Translations under genes and position numbers: made by a program
Origin: an uncultured Oscillospiraceae bacterium
Lineage (GTDB): Bacteria > Bacillota > Clostridia > Oscillospirales > Oscillospiraceae
Reading direction: 5' to 3'
Length of the DNA stretch: 64,000 nt
Assembly (NCBI GenBank): GCA_910577915.1
Contig: CAJTOM010000001.1
Span: 1 to 64,000 of the forward strand
Notes under the pieces: generated by a model
Database searches by the model: none
The model's input: the letters and a program-made list of their open reading frames with translations, nothing else
Told to the model about the DNA's origin: nothing
Shown: piece after piece, positions 32,329-40,078 of the stretch
How the letters are laid out: every line of letters begins with the position of its first letter
Position numbering within the stretch: the first letter of the stretch is position 1

Positions 32329-33999
32329 ATGAAAACCGGCAGATTCACACTGGGCTTCGCCTACCTGCGGCTGTCCAACGAGGAGGCCCAGGGCGGGGAA
32401 TCGTCCAGTATCACCAATCAGCGCATGATCGTGCAGAACTACTGCAAGCAGAACCACATCACCCTCGTCCGGGAATTTGTGGACGACGGCTACACCGGCG
32501 GCAACTTCAACCGCCCCGGCTTCAAGGAGATGCTGAAGCAGCTCGAGCAGGGCAAGGCTCACCTGGTCGTCACCAAGGACCTGTCCCGGCTGGGCCGCGA
32601 CATGCGGGAGGCCAGCTACTACGCCGAACAGTTTTTCCCCGAGCACGGCATTCAGTATATCGCTATTGCGGACAACTTTGACACGGAGCACGACAACATC
32701 ATGGCGCCGTTCCTGTTTGCCATGAACGAGGTCTACCTCCGGGACGGCTCCCGCAAGGTCAAGGACGTGCTGAGAAACAAGCGGGAGAACGGCCAGTACT
32801 GCGCCTGCCCGCCCTACGGCTACCGCAAGGACCAAGAAAACCGGCACCGCCTGGCTCCGGATGAGGCCACCGCCCCGGTGGTGGAGCGCATCTTCCGGCA
32901 GGCGGCGTCGGGGGATTCCTCCCGAAAAATCGCCCTGGACCTGAGCGCAGACGGCATCATCCCGCCGCTGAAGTACCGGGTGCTGTACCGGGACGAATTC
33001 AGCGAGGAGGGGGCTTCTCATGCCTCCGACCTGTGGAATTACACCACGGTGAAGCGCATCCTGAAAAACCCGGTGTACCTGGGGCACACCCTGCTGGGCA
33101 AGAGCAAAAAGGTCAGCGTCAAGTCCAAGAAGAAGGCGGCCGTCCCCCGGGACAGCTGGGCGGTGACCAAGGATACCCATCCGCCGCTGGTGGACGAGCC
33201 GCTATTCCGGCGGGCACAAGAAAATCTGGGCCGGGGCAGCCGGGACTTCCGGGCTTACGACCAGGTGCGGCGGAGCATCTTCGGCGGCGTGGCGGTGTGC
33301 GCCAAATGCGGGCACGCCCTGTGCTCCTGCGGCACGGTGTACAAGGGGGAACGGGAGAAGTACTGGTATCTCTCCTGCACCCACCAGCGCCGGGACATTG
33401 CCGCCCCCTGCGAGGGCGTGCGCATCCGGTACGCCGACCTGGTGGAGCTGGTGCGCCGGGACCTGAACAGCCTGCTGGCCCTCGACGATGAGGAAGTGGA
33501 AGCGCTGGTCCAGGAGGCGGTCAGGCGGATGGGCAGCGAGGAGAGCCGCAAGACCCGGCAGCTGAAAAAGGAGCGGGCGGAGGCCCGGATTATGGCCATC
33601 GACAAGATTGTCACCAAGCTGTACACCGACAACGTGATGGGCAAGCTGGACGACGACCGGCTGAGCCGTATGGTGGCTGATCTGGAAAAAGAGTCCGCCG
33701 GGCTGAAAGCGGCGCTTGAGGAGCTGAACGCCCTCAGTCCCGCACAGCAGACAGCGGACAGCTACGCCCGGTTTTTTGAACTGGCCCGCTCCTACACCCA
33801 CCTGGAGGAGCTGGACCGGGATACTCTGGTCGCCTTTGTGGACCGCATCGAGATCGGACCTAAGCTTTACGAAAACGGCGGTCACAGGGTCCCCGCCCGC
33901 GCCAATCAGCCCTACCGGCAGAGCGTGCGGATTTTCTACAAATTTATCGGGGAATTGGCTGAAAACGGCGAAAAATCTTCCGCTGAGGAACCCGCTTAA
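32329..33999 (+). CDS. Large serine recombinase, TnpX-like
   Basis: A 556-aa recombinase of a different branch from the one at 9868. The resolvase domain (about 10-155) has AYLRLSNEEAQGGESSSITNQ with the catalytic Ser, and TKDLSRLGRDMREAS. The recombinase domain follows (about 165-290), then a zinc ribbon with CAKCG and a later Cys pair (about 325-370), a coiled coil (about 395-480) and the end domain with RIEIG, typical of TnpX/CTn integrases. Position after tnpW and RBS CCGGAGGAGGCG support the start. A SASP gene fragment lies 19 bases after its stop. Confidence 0.92.
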   Translation: MKTGRFTLGFAYLRLSNEEAQGGESSSITNQRMIVQNYCKQNHITLVREFVDDGYTGGNFNRPGFKEMLKQLEQGKAHLVVTKDLSRLGRDMREASYYAEQFFPEHGIQYIAIADNFDTEHDNIMAPFLFAMNEVYLRDGSRKVKDVLRNKRENGQYCACPPYGYRKDQENRHRLAPDEATAPVVERIFRQAASGDSSRKIALDLSADGIIPPLKYRVLYRDEFSEEGASHASDLWNYTTVKRILKNPVYLGHTLLGKSKKVSVKSKKKAAVPRDSWAVTKDTHPPLVDEPLFRRAQENLGRGSRDFRAYDQVRRSIFGGVAVCAKCGHALCSCGTVYKGEREKYWYLSCTHQRRDIAAPCEGVRIRYADLVELVRRDLNSLLALDDEEVEALVQEAVRRMGSEESRKTRQLKKERAEARIMAIDKIVTKLYTDNVMGKLDDDRLSRMVADLEKESAGLKAALEELNALSPAQQTADSYARFFELARSYTHLEELDRDTLVAFVDRIEIGPKLYENGGHRVPARANQPYRQSVRIFYKFIGELAENGEKSSAEEPA

Positions 34000-34017
34000 G
34001 ATGGAGGGGGCACACCA

Positions 34018-34203
34018 AGGGAGGTTGGCGTCAACCTCAAGCAGGGCTACAACGGCGATCTGAGCAGCCGCGAAGCCGGCTCCGTGGGCGGCCAGATGGT
34101 CAAGAAGATGACGCCCGTGCGAACTATGAAATTTGAGCGGGCGGACCGGACGGCGGCAGGGCGCCGGGCAGCGGTTACATATCGGGCGGAGTTGTCTCTC
34201 TGA
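34018..34203 (+). pseudogene. Disrupted SASP gene, central part
   Basis: The frame encodes EVGVNLKQGYNGDLSSREAG then SVGGQMVKKM (34021-34110), the conserved C-terminal half of an alpha/beta-type small acid-soluble spore protein. It has no start codon or N-terminal part: directly upstream is the stop of the TnpX-like recombinase, in the same frame. After KKM the frame runs into unrelated sequence (TPVRTMKFERADRT) until a stop at 34203. Its missing end, IESYEKNL, is found after the same 12 bases at 11498-11509. Both breaks look like recombinase junctions. Confidence 0.85.
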
Positions 34204-34239
34204 AACCCAGGGAGCACTCAACTGCAGGATACGTCATTG

Positions 34240-34276
34240 AAAAGAGCCCTCAGCAATTTTGCCGCGGGCTCTTTTT
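34240..34276 (+). terminator. Rho-independent terminator
   Basis: Arms AAAGAGCCC (34241-34249) and GGGCTCTTT (34266-34274) with TTT after them. It closes the accessory region before the histidine kinase gene. Confidence 0.85.
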
Positions 34277-34393
34277 CCCTGGCTTTTCAGGAAAAACATG
34301 GTGGCATTTCCGGCGGCGGTATGCTATACTATGATGGACGTCTTTTCCCCTTCCAGAGGGGCGGGACTGAGAGAACATAGTTGGAGTTTATCG

Positions 34394-36079
34394 ATGGAAA
34401 ACATGGACAACATCAGCGCCGTCGGGACGGCGCTCCAGCGCCTGGAGGCGCTGGAGCGGGACAACGAGGCGCTCCGGGCTGCCAATGAGGATCTGGAGGA
34501 GGCCCTGCGGGCCGCAGAGGCGGCCAACCAGGCAAAAAGCCGCTTCCTCTCCAGTATGTCCCACGACATACGAACGCCAATGAACGCCATCATGGGGATG
34601 ACCTCCATCGGCCTGTCCCACATTGACGAGAAGGCCCGGGTGCAGGACTGCCTGAGCAAGATCCAGACCGCCTCCGCCCACCTGATGAGCCTGGTCAACG
34701 ATGTATTGGACATGTCCCGCATCGACAGCGGGCGGCTGACCCTCAGCGAGGAGCCCTTCTCCCTGGCAGATCTGGTCCACGACATTGCCGTGATCGTGCT
34801 GCCCCAGGCCCGTCAGAAGAACCAGGAGCTCCAGATCGAGATCGGGCGGATCGAGGAGGAGGTCCTGCTGGGGGACGAGCTGCGCCTGCGGCAGATTCTG
34901 GTGAACATCATCGGCAACGCGGTGAAATACACCCAGGAGGGCGGGGCCATCCAGGTGAGCCTGACCGCCCAGCGCACCGCCGGGGAGGGACCGGTGGAGC
35001 TGGCCTTCTCCTGCCGGGACAACGGCATCGGCATGAGCCCGGCCTTTCTGGAGAAGATTTTCATACCCTTCGAGCGGGTGCGCAGCGCCGCCGTCAGCAA
35101 AATCGAGGGCACCGGCCTGGGCATGAGCATCGTCAAGAGCCTGGTGGACCGCATGGGCGGCCAGATCACCGTGGAGAGCCGGGAGGGGGAGGGCAGCTGC
35201 TTCCGGGTGGAGCTGGCCCTGCCCGCCGCCCCCCGGAGCCGGGGCCGTCTGGCTCTACCCGAGGGGGCCGTCGTGCTGGTGGCCGAGAGCGGGGAGGAGC
35301 GCGCCCGGCGGATCGGCGAGTGTCTGGCGGAGGGCGGGCTGACACCGGTGCGGACGCGCACCGGCATGGCCTCCGTCACCTGGCTGACAGAGGCCCAGTA
35401 CGAGGAGCGCCTGCCCTGCGCCCTGCTGCTGGGCCAGGAGCTGGAGGATATGCCGGTGCTGGAGGTGGCGGCCCACGTGCGCCAGCTGGCGGGCCGGGAG
35501 TTCCCCATCGTGCTGGTGTCGGAGGACGATTGGGCCCAGATCGAATACCGGGCCACCAGGGCCGGCGTCAGCGCCTTCGTGCCCTGTCCCCTGTTCAGCA
35601 GCCGCCTGCTGGATACGCTCTCTGAGCTGATGGGCGGGGGCCGGGGGAACCAGTCCGCCGGCGGGGAGCTGAACGCGGACTACAGCGGCAGCCGGGTGCT
35701 GCTGGTGGAGGACAACGAGCTCAACCAGGAGATCGCCGTGGAGCTGCTGGGCCTGACCGGCGTGCAGGTGGAGGTGGCCGGGGACGGGGCCCAGGCGGTG
35801 GACATGTTCGCCGCCGCCCCGGCGGACTACTACGACCTGATCTTTATGGACGTGCAGATGCCGGTGATGAACGGCTACGAGGCCACCCGGCGCATCCGGC
35901 AGATGGACCGGGAGGACGCCGGGCGGGTGTGGATCGTGGCCATGACCGCCAACGCCTTTGTGGAGGATGTCCGGCTGTCCCGCGAGGCCGGGATGAACGA
36001 GCACGTATCAAAGCCGGTGGACTTAGAGCGGCTGCAGGAGATTCTGCGGGCGCAGCTGAAGCCCGGCGGGCGGGAGTGA
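34394..36079 (+). CDS. Soluble hybrid histidine kinase / response regulator
   Basis: A 561-aa hybrid kinase without membrane helices. A short coiled coil (about 10-45) leads into HisKA with the phosphoryl-accepting His in FLSSMSHDIRTPMNAIMGM. The HATPase domain has NIIGNAVKYTQEGG (N box), DNGIGMS and GTGLGMSIVKSLVDRMGG. Next comes a degenerate receiver-like domain (about 290-420), then a true receiver with VLLVEDNELNQEIAVELLG, the phosphorylated Asp in LIFMDVQMPVMNGYEA, AMTAN and SKPVD. ATG 34394 follows TTGGAG. It lies 6 bases before the HD-domain gene. The input signal is not visible. Confidence 0.88.
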   Translation: MENMDNISAVGTALQRLEALERDNEALRAANEDLEEALRAAEAANQAKSRFLSSMSHDIRTPMNAIMGMTSIGLSHIDEKARVQDCLSKIQTASAHLMSLVNDVLDMSRIDSGRLTLSEEPFSLADLVHDIAVIVLPQARQKNQELQIEIGRIEEEVLLGDELRLRQILVNIIGNAVKYTQEGGAIQVSLTAQRTAGEGPVELAFSCRDNGIGMSPAFLEKIFIPFERVRSAAVSKIEGTGLGMSIVKSLVDRMGGQITVESREGEGSCFRVELALPAAPRSRGRLALPEGAVVLVAESGEERARRIGECLAEGGLTPVRTRTGMASVTWLTEAQYEERLPCALLLGQELEDMPVLEVAAHVRQLAGREFPIVLVSEDDWAQIEYRATRAGVSAFVPCPLFSSRLLDTLSELMGGGRGNQSAGGELNADYSGSRVLLVEDNELNQEIAVELLGLTGVQVEVAGDGAQAVDMFAAAPADYYDLIFMDVQMPVMNGYEATRRIRQMDREDAGRVWIVAMTANAFVEDVRLSREAGMNEHVSKPVDLERLQEILRAQLKPGGRE

Positions 36080-36085
36080 CGGAGT

Positions 36086-37936
36086 ATGCAGCTGTATCAA
36101 CAGGAGTACATCGCTAATCTGCGCAGAATCGCTGTCCTCACCGCCCGGAAGAAGCCGGAGGGCCTGCCCTTTGCGGACTACGAGGCCCGGATGGACCGGG
36201 ATGGGGAGCAGGCGGAGGCGCTGGTGCGGCGGAATATGGAGCTGCTGCGGGGGGAGCTGTTCCCCGTGCTGGACAACCTCTTCCAGGCGGACAGGGAGAC
36301 GCTGGAGGAGCTGGAGGCCTTTGCCGCAGAGCTTCTGAACGCCCGAGAGGAGCAGGACGCAGGGCTGTTCTGCCAGATCTACCGGGCCCTTCTGAGCCTG
36401 GCCCGGCAGAAGGATGACCAGGGCGGGATGATCCGCTCCCTGTACTGGCTGGGCATCGGGCGCAACAGCCTGTGCAGCTGTCTGGTGGGGCTGGAGCTGG
36501 AGCTGTCGGAGCCCTACATGACGGCCATGCGCCTGTGCTTCACCGAGGCGGCGGCCTACCTGAAGTACTACGACGAGATCGAGGACGATCAGACCCGGGG
36601 GTACATCCTGCGCTCCCGGGCCAATATGGCCCTGGGGGCCTTCAAGTCCCCGGGGGAGAAGGTGGCCCTGGTGCGCCGGACCCTCCAGATCCTCCAGGAC
36701 CAGGAGTATCAGGCGAAGGCGCCTGGGCTGCCCTGGGAACGGTTTATCTACATGACCCACCAGCACATGGCCGCCAGCATCTCCTACAGCAAGGAAAAGG
36801 TCCTGACACCCAAGGATATGACCGACATCATGGAGTCGGTCTACATCGTCTACCAGCGCCGTATCCAGGAAGCGGAGGCCAACTGGGAGCAGCCCCCGGT
36901 GCGGTGGGCCTTCCCCTACTACGCCATCGAGTACTACTGCGGCATCAGCCGCCTGGACCGGCTGCTGACCAAGATGGAGGACCTGATGGACGCGGCGGAC
37001 CCGGCGGCGTTCACCGAGGACAGCATGTATGGGCTGATCTCCCTGCCGGCCTTTTACTGCCAGTACCTCCAGCAGTACCCGGAGCGGATTCCGGAGCGGC
37101 GGGAGTATGTGGAGAGCCTGTACCGGCGGGCCCTGGACTATGTGGAGTCCTTCCCGGGGGATTTGGAGAACGAGTCCCTCTTCCGCTACCTCCGGCAGCT
37201 GTCCCACACCTTTGTGGAGACCGAGGGGGGCATGCCCTATGGGGCGTTTATGCAGAAGCTGCTCATCCGCTTCGCGCCGGAGATCTACGTCCACTCCCTG
37301 GCGGTGGGGGAGGCGGCCAGGGCCCTGTGCGGGCTGATCGTGGAGGAGGAGCCGGACTACTTCGATGACATCGAGGCCGTCCGTGTCCTTGCGGACCCGG
37401 AGGAGAAGCGGCAGGCAATCCTGGATTATGCCGCGGGCTGCGGCGTGTTCCACGACGTGGGGAAGATCAACTTTATGAACCTCTACGCCCGCACCGCCCG
37501 CCAGTGGTTTGACGAGGAGTATGAGATGGCCCGGCTCCACGCCCCGGCGGGGAACAGCCTGCTGGCGGCCCGCCCCTCCACCAGCCGCTACGCCCCCGCG
37601 GCCCTGGGCCACCACGTGTGGTATGACGGCTCCCGGGGCTACCCCGCCGCCTACCGGCGGCTGGAGTGCCCGGAGCGGCAGATGGTGGACATCATCAGCC
37701 TGGTGGACTGGCTGGAGAACGTGACCCACACCGCCCGGCTGTATACGGGCATTGAGCGGACCTACCGCCAGGCGGTGCGGGACGCGGTGGACCAGGAGGG
37801 CCGGCGCTTCTCGCCCCTGCTGACCGTCCGGCTGCAGGACGGTCCGGCAGCGGCGCGGATCGAACAGGCCTTTGAGGAGGGCCGGCGGCGCGCCCGCCGC
37901 CAGATTTACGAGGCCGCGCCGGTGGAGAAACGATAG
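36086..37936 (+). CDS. HD-GYP-like phosphodiesterase with helical sensor region
   Basis: A 616-aa protein. Residues 1-400 are helical and resemble TPR-like repeats without a clear family. About 405-570 is an HD domain with HSLAVGEAARAL, the metal-binding FHDVGKINF and HHVWYDGSRGYP, which matches the HHxxWDGxGYP signature of HD-GYP cyclic-di-GMP phosphodiesterases in altered form (DGSRGYP). It starts 6 bases after the hybrid kinase and is surely its partner, so phosphorelay and nucleotide turnover may be linked. The exact substrate is not provable. Confidence 0.8.
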   Translation: MQLYQQEYIANLRRIAVLTARKKPEGLPFADYEARMDRDGEQAEALVRRNMELLRGELFPVLDNLFQADRETLEELEAFAAELLNAREEQDAGLFCQIYRALLSLARQKDDQGGMIRSLYWLGIGRNSLCSCLVGLELELSEPYMTAMRLCFTEAAAYLKYYDEIEDDQTRGYILRSRANMALGAFKSPGEKVALVRRTLQILQDQEYQAKAPGLPWERFIYMTHQHMAASISYSKEKVLTPKDMTDIMESVYIVYQRRIQEAEANWEQPPVRWAFPYYAIEYYCGISRLDRLLTKMEDLMDAADPAAFTEDSMYGLISLPAFYCQYLQQYPERIPERREYVESLYRRALDYVESFPGDLENESLFRYLRQLSHTFVETEGGMPYGAFMQKLLIRFAPEIYVHSLAVGEAARALCGLIVEEEPDYFDDIEAVRVLADPEEKRQAILDYAAGCGVFHDVGKINFMNLYARTARQWFDEEYEMARLHAPAGNSLLAARPSTSRYAPAALGHHVWYDGSRGYPAAYRRLECPERQMVDIISLVDWLENVTHTARLYTGIERTYRQAVRDAVDQEGRRFSPLLTVRLQDGPAAARIEQAFEEGRRRARRQIYEAAPVEKR

Positions 37937-37950
37937 AAGCGGCAGAAGAC

Positions 37951-37990
37951 GCGCCCGGACAGACGATTCTGTCCGGGCGCGTTGATTTTA
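37951..37990 (+). terminator. Terminator of the kinase-HD operon
   Basis: A perfect 13-bp stem (GCGCCCGGACAGA and its complement), a CGAT loop and GTTGATTTT after it. Confidence 0.85.
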
Positions 37991-38034
37991 CAGTGTATTT
38001 TTCTTAGACCTTTTTTAATTTTCCCCCCCGGATA

Positions 38035-38063
38035 TTGAACCGCGACCGCTTTTGTGATATTCT
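38035..38063 (+). promoter_or_regulatory. Promoter of the LTA-synthase-like gene
   Basis: TTGAAC (38035-38040), a 17-bp spacer and TATTCT (38058-38063). Confidence 0.7.
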
Positions 38064-38117
38064 GACAGACACGGCGGCCCCCTGGGCCGCCCCTGACGAA
38101 AGGATGGCGGAATCGCT

Positions 38118-39986
38118 TTGAAAGAGAAAATTCTTCGGTACATCGAGCCCCTGCGCAGCCGGTACCGGCTGCGGGACTGCCTGAGCAGCGGAGTGTTCCT
38201 GTGCACCCTGGTGGGGCTGGACTGGTGGCTGCGGTGGATCTATCTGGAGGTGGGAATCACCACCCCCGCGTCCTACCACTCGGCGGCGCCCTGGGTCTTC
38301 ACCATCGCCTGGGCCCTGCTGCTGACAGCCCTGGTGCGGCTGCTGCCCGCCAGGGGGCAGCGCGCTGCCATCCGGGTCCTGGGGTACCTCTTCTGCGCGC
38401 TGTATATCACCCACGCCCTCCTCCACCGGGCCAAGGGGACCTTCTTCTCCTTCTCCATCCTCATCTTCGCCGCGGACGGCTTCAAGTTCCTGGATCCCTC
38501 CTATCTCCAGGTCCGCAAGCTGGTGTGGGTGGGCCTGCTGGCGGGGATTCTGGGCGTGGGGCTGGCGGCGCGGCTGGTACCGCCGGGCAGGAGGAGCGTC
38601 AAGGGCCGCCTGGCCGCCCTGGCGGTGGTCCCCCTGTGCGTGCTGGCCATCAACCTCAACCGGATGCAGAACCTCAGCGACCGGCTGGCCATCCACTTCA
38701 ACATCCACCAGGCCAGCCTGCTCTACGAGGACTTCTCCACCCCCAACGAGTGCCTGCCCCTGACAGGGCTGTACCAGTACACCTTCCGGGACTTCTGCAT
38801 GACCTACGGCGTGTACGACCTGCTCAGCCGGGTGGGGAACAACGACGTCATCGAGGAGCTGGACGCCTGGTACGCCGCCAAGACCCCGGACCCGGACAAC
38901 CGGTGGACCGGTCGCTTTGCGGGCAAAAATGTGCTGCTGGTCCAGCTGGAGGCCATTGACACCTGGATGATCACGGAGCAGTTCATGCCCAACCTCTACC
39001 GCATCCAGCAGGAGAGCCTGGACTTCACCCAGCACTACACCCCCCTCTACCTGGACGCGGGGACCTTCAACACGGAGATGATCGTCAACACCGGCCTTGT
39101 CTCCCCCTTCACCGGCTCCACCGCCTCCATGTACAGCCGCAACGCCTACCCCGACGCCCTGGCCCGCCTGCTCACGGAGGAGGGGTACACCGCCCGCTCC
39201 TTCCACCGCTCCGGCGGGGACGTGTACAACCGGGCGGAGATTCACGAAAACTGGGGCTACGAGCACTACTACAGCGGCGAGGAGATGGGCATCCCCGCCG
39301 GGGACCTGGACTTCGACACGGCGCTCATGGGGGCCTACGACGCCATGACGGAGGGGGATCCCTTCCTCACCTTCCTCATCACCTACTCCGCCCACGGCCC
39401 CTACGAGGGCAGCGCGGTGTCGGAGCGGTACCTGGACTTCGCCGCCGCCCGGCTGCCGGCGGACACCCCGGAGATGGCCGTCCACGCCCACGCCCACGCC
39501 TATGAGACGGACCTGTTCATCGGGGCGCTCTATGACCGGCTGGAGGCGGACGGCCTGCTGGAGGACACGGTGCTGGTGTTCTACGCCGATCACTACAACT
39601 ACTACACCCTGGACGACGGCCTCGTCATGGCCCAGAAGGGGGTCACGGACAAGAACCTGATGACCCGCACCCCCTTCTTCATCTACGAGGCCCACACGGC
39701 CCCGGAGAAGATCGGGAAGGCGACCTCCGCCGTCGACATCCTGCCCACCCTGGTGAACCTGCTGGGGCTGGACAACGACGGCGCCCACTACGTGGGCAAC
39801 GACATCTTCTCGGACGGCGGGGGCTACGCCATTTTCGCCGACTACTCCTGGTACGACGGGGAGACCTACTGGAACAGCCTGGGGGACGCGTCCCCCACCG
39901 GGGAGATTTCCGCCCGGAACGAGGAGATCAAGCGGCGGCTCCAGATGAGCTGGAACACCCTGCGGACCAACTACTTCCGGGAGTGA
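38118..39986 (+). CDS. LTA-synthase-family sulfatase
   Basis: A membrane enzyme of 622 aa. Five helices (about 20-45, 55-75, 85-105, 110-125 and 135-155) precede an extracellular alkaline-phosphatase-like domain with the nucleophile region DAGTFNTEMIVNTG, NAYPDALARLLTEEGY and the metal-binding FYADHYNYY. Such enzymes polymerise or transfer glycerol-phosphate or similar groups from lipids. The start appears to be TTG at 38118. A five-codon frame (ATG 38104, MAESL) ends at its start codon (TTGA overlap), so translation may depend on reinitiation. There is a strong terminator after the gene. Confidence 0.82.
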   Translation: MKEKILRYIEPLRSRYRLRDCLSSGVFLCTLVGLDWWLRWIYLEVGITTPASYHSAAPWVFTIAWALLLTALVRLLPARGQRAAIRVLGYLFCALYITHALLHRAKGTFFSFSILIFAADGFKFLDPSYLQVRKLVWVGLLAGILGVGLAARLVPPGRRSVKGRLAALAVVPLCVLAINLNRMQNLSDRLAIHFNIHQASLLYEDFSTPNECLPLTGLYQYTFRDFCMTYGVYDLLSRVGNNDVIEELDAWYAAKTPDPDNRWTGRFAGKNVLLVQLEAIDTWMITEQFMPNLYRIQQESLDFTQHYTPLYLDAGTFNTEMIVNTGLVSPFTGSTASMYSRNAYPDALARLLTEEGYTARSFHRSGGDVYNRAEIHENWGYEHYYSGEEMGIPAGDLDFDTALMGAYDAMTEGDPFLTFLITYSAHGPYEGSAVSERYLDFAAARLPADTPEMAVHAHAHAYETDLFIGALYDRLEADGLLEDTVLVFYADHYNYYTLDDGLVMAQKGVTDKNLMTRTPFFIYEAHTAPEKIGKATSAVDILPTLVNLLGLDNDGAHYVGNDIFSDGGGYAIFADYSWYDGETYWNSLGDASPTGEISARNEEIKRRLQMSWNTLRTNYFRE

Positions 39987-40013
39987 GGCGCACCCGCCTC
40001 CTCGGAACCTGAC

Positions 40014-40060
40014 AAAAACCCGGCTGCGCGCCTTGAAGCAGGCGCGCAGCCGGGTTTTTT
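40014..40060. terminator. Bidirectional terminator
   Basis: An 18-bp stem (AAAACCCGGCTGCGCGCC and complement), an 8-nt loop and a TTTTTT run; the A-run on the other side serves the convergent mfd gene. Confidence 0.93.
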
Positions 40061-40078
40061 CTGTTGACGGCGCGGACG

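Noticed and set aside
19309..34018. Element inserted at tRNA-Arg, carrying the novel locus up to recombinase 2
   Set aside because: No direct repeat of the tRNA 3' end was found near 34 kb, and large serine recombinases seldom use tRNA genes. The left end of the element remains unknown.
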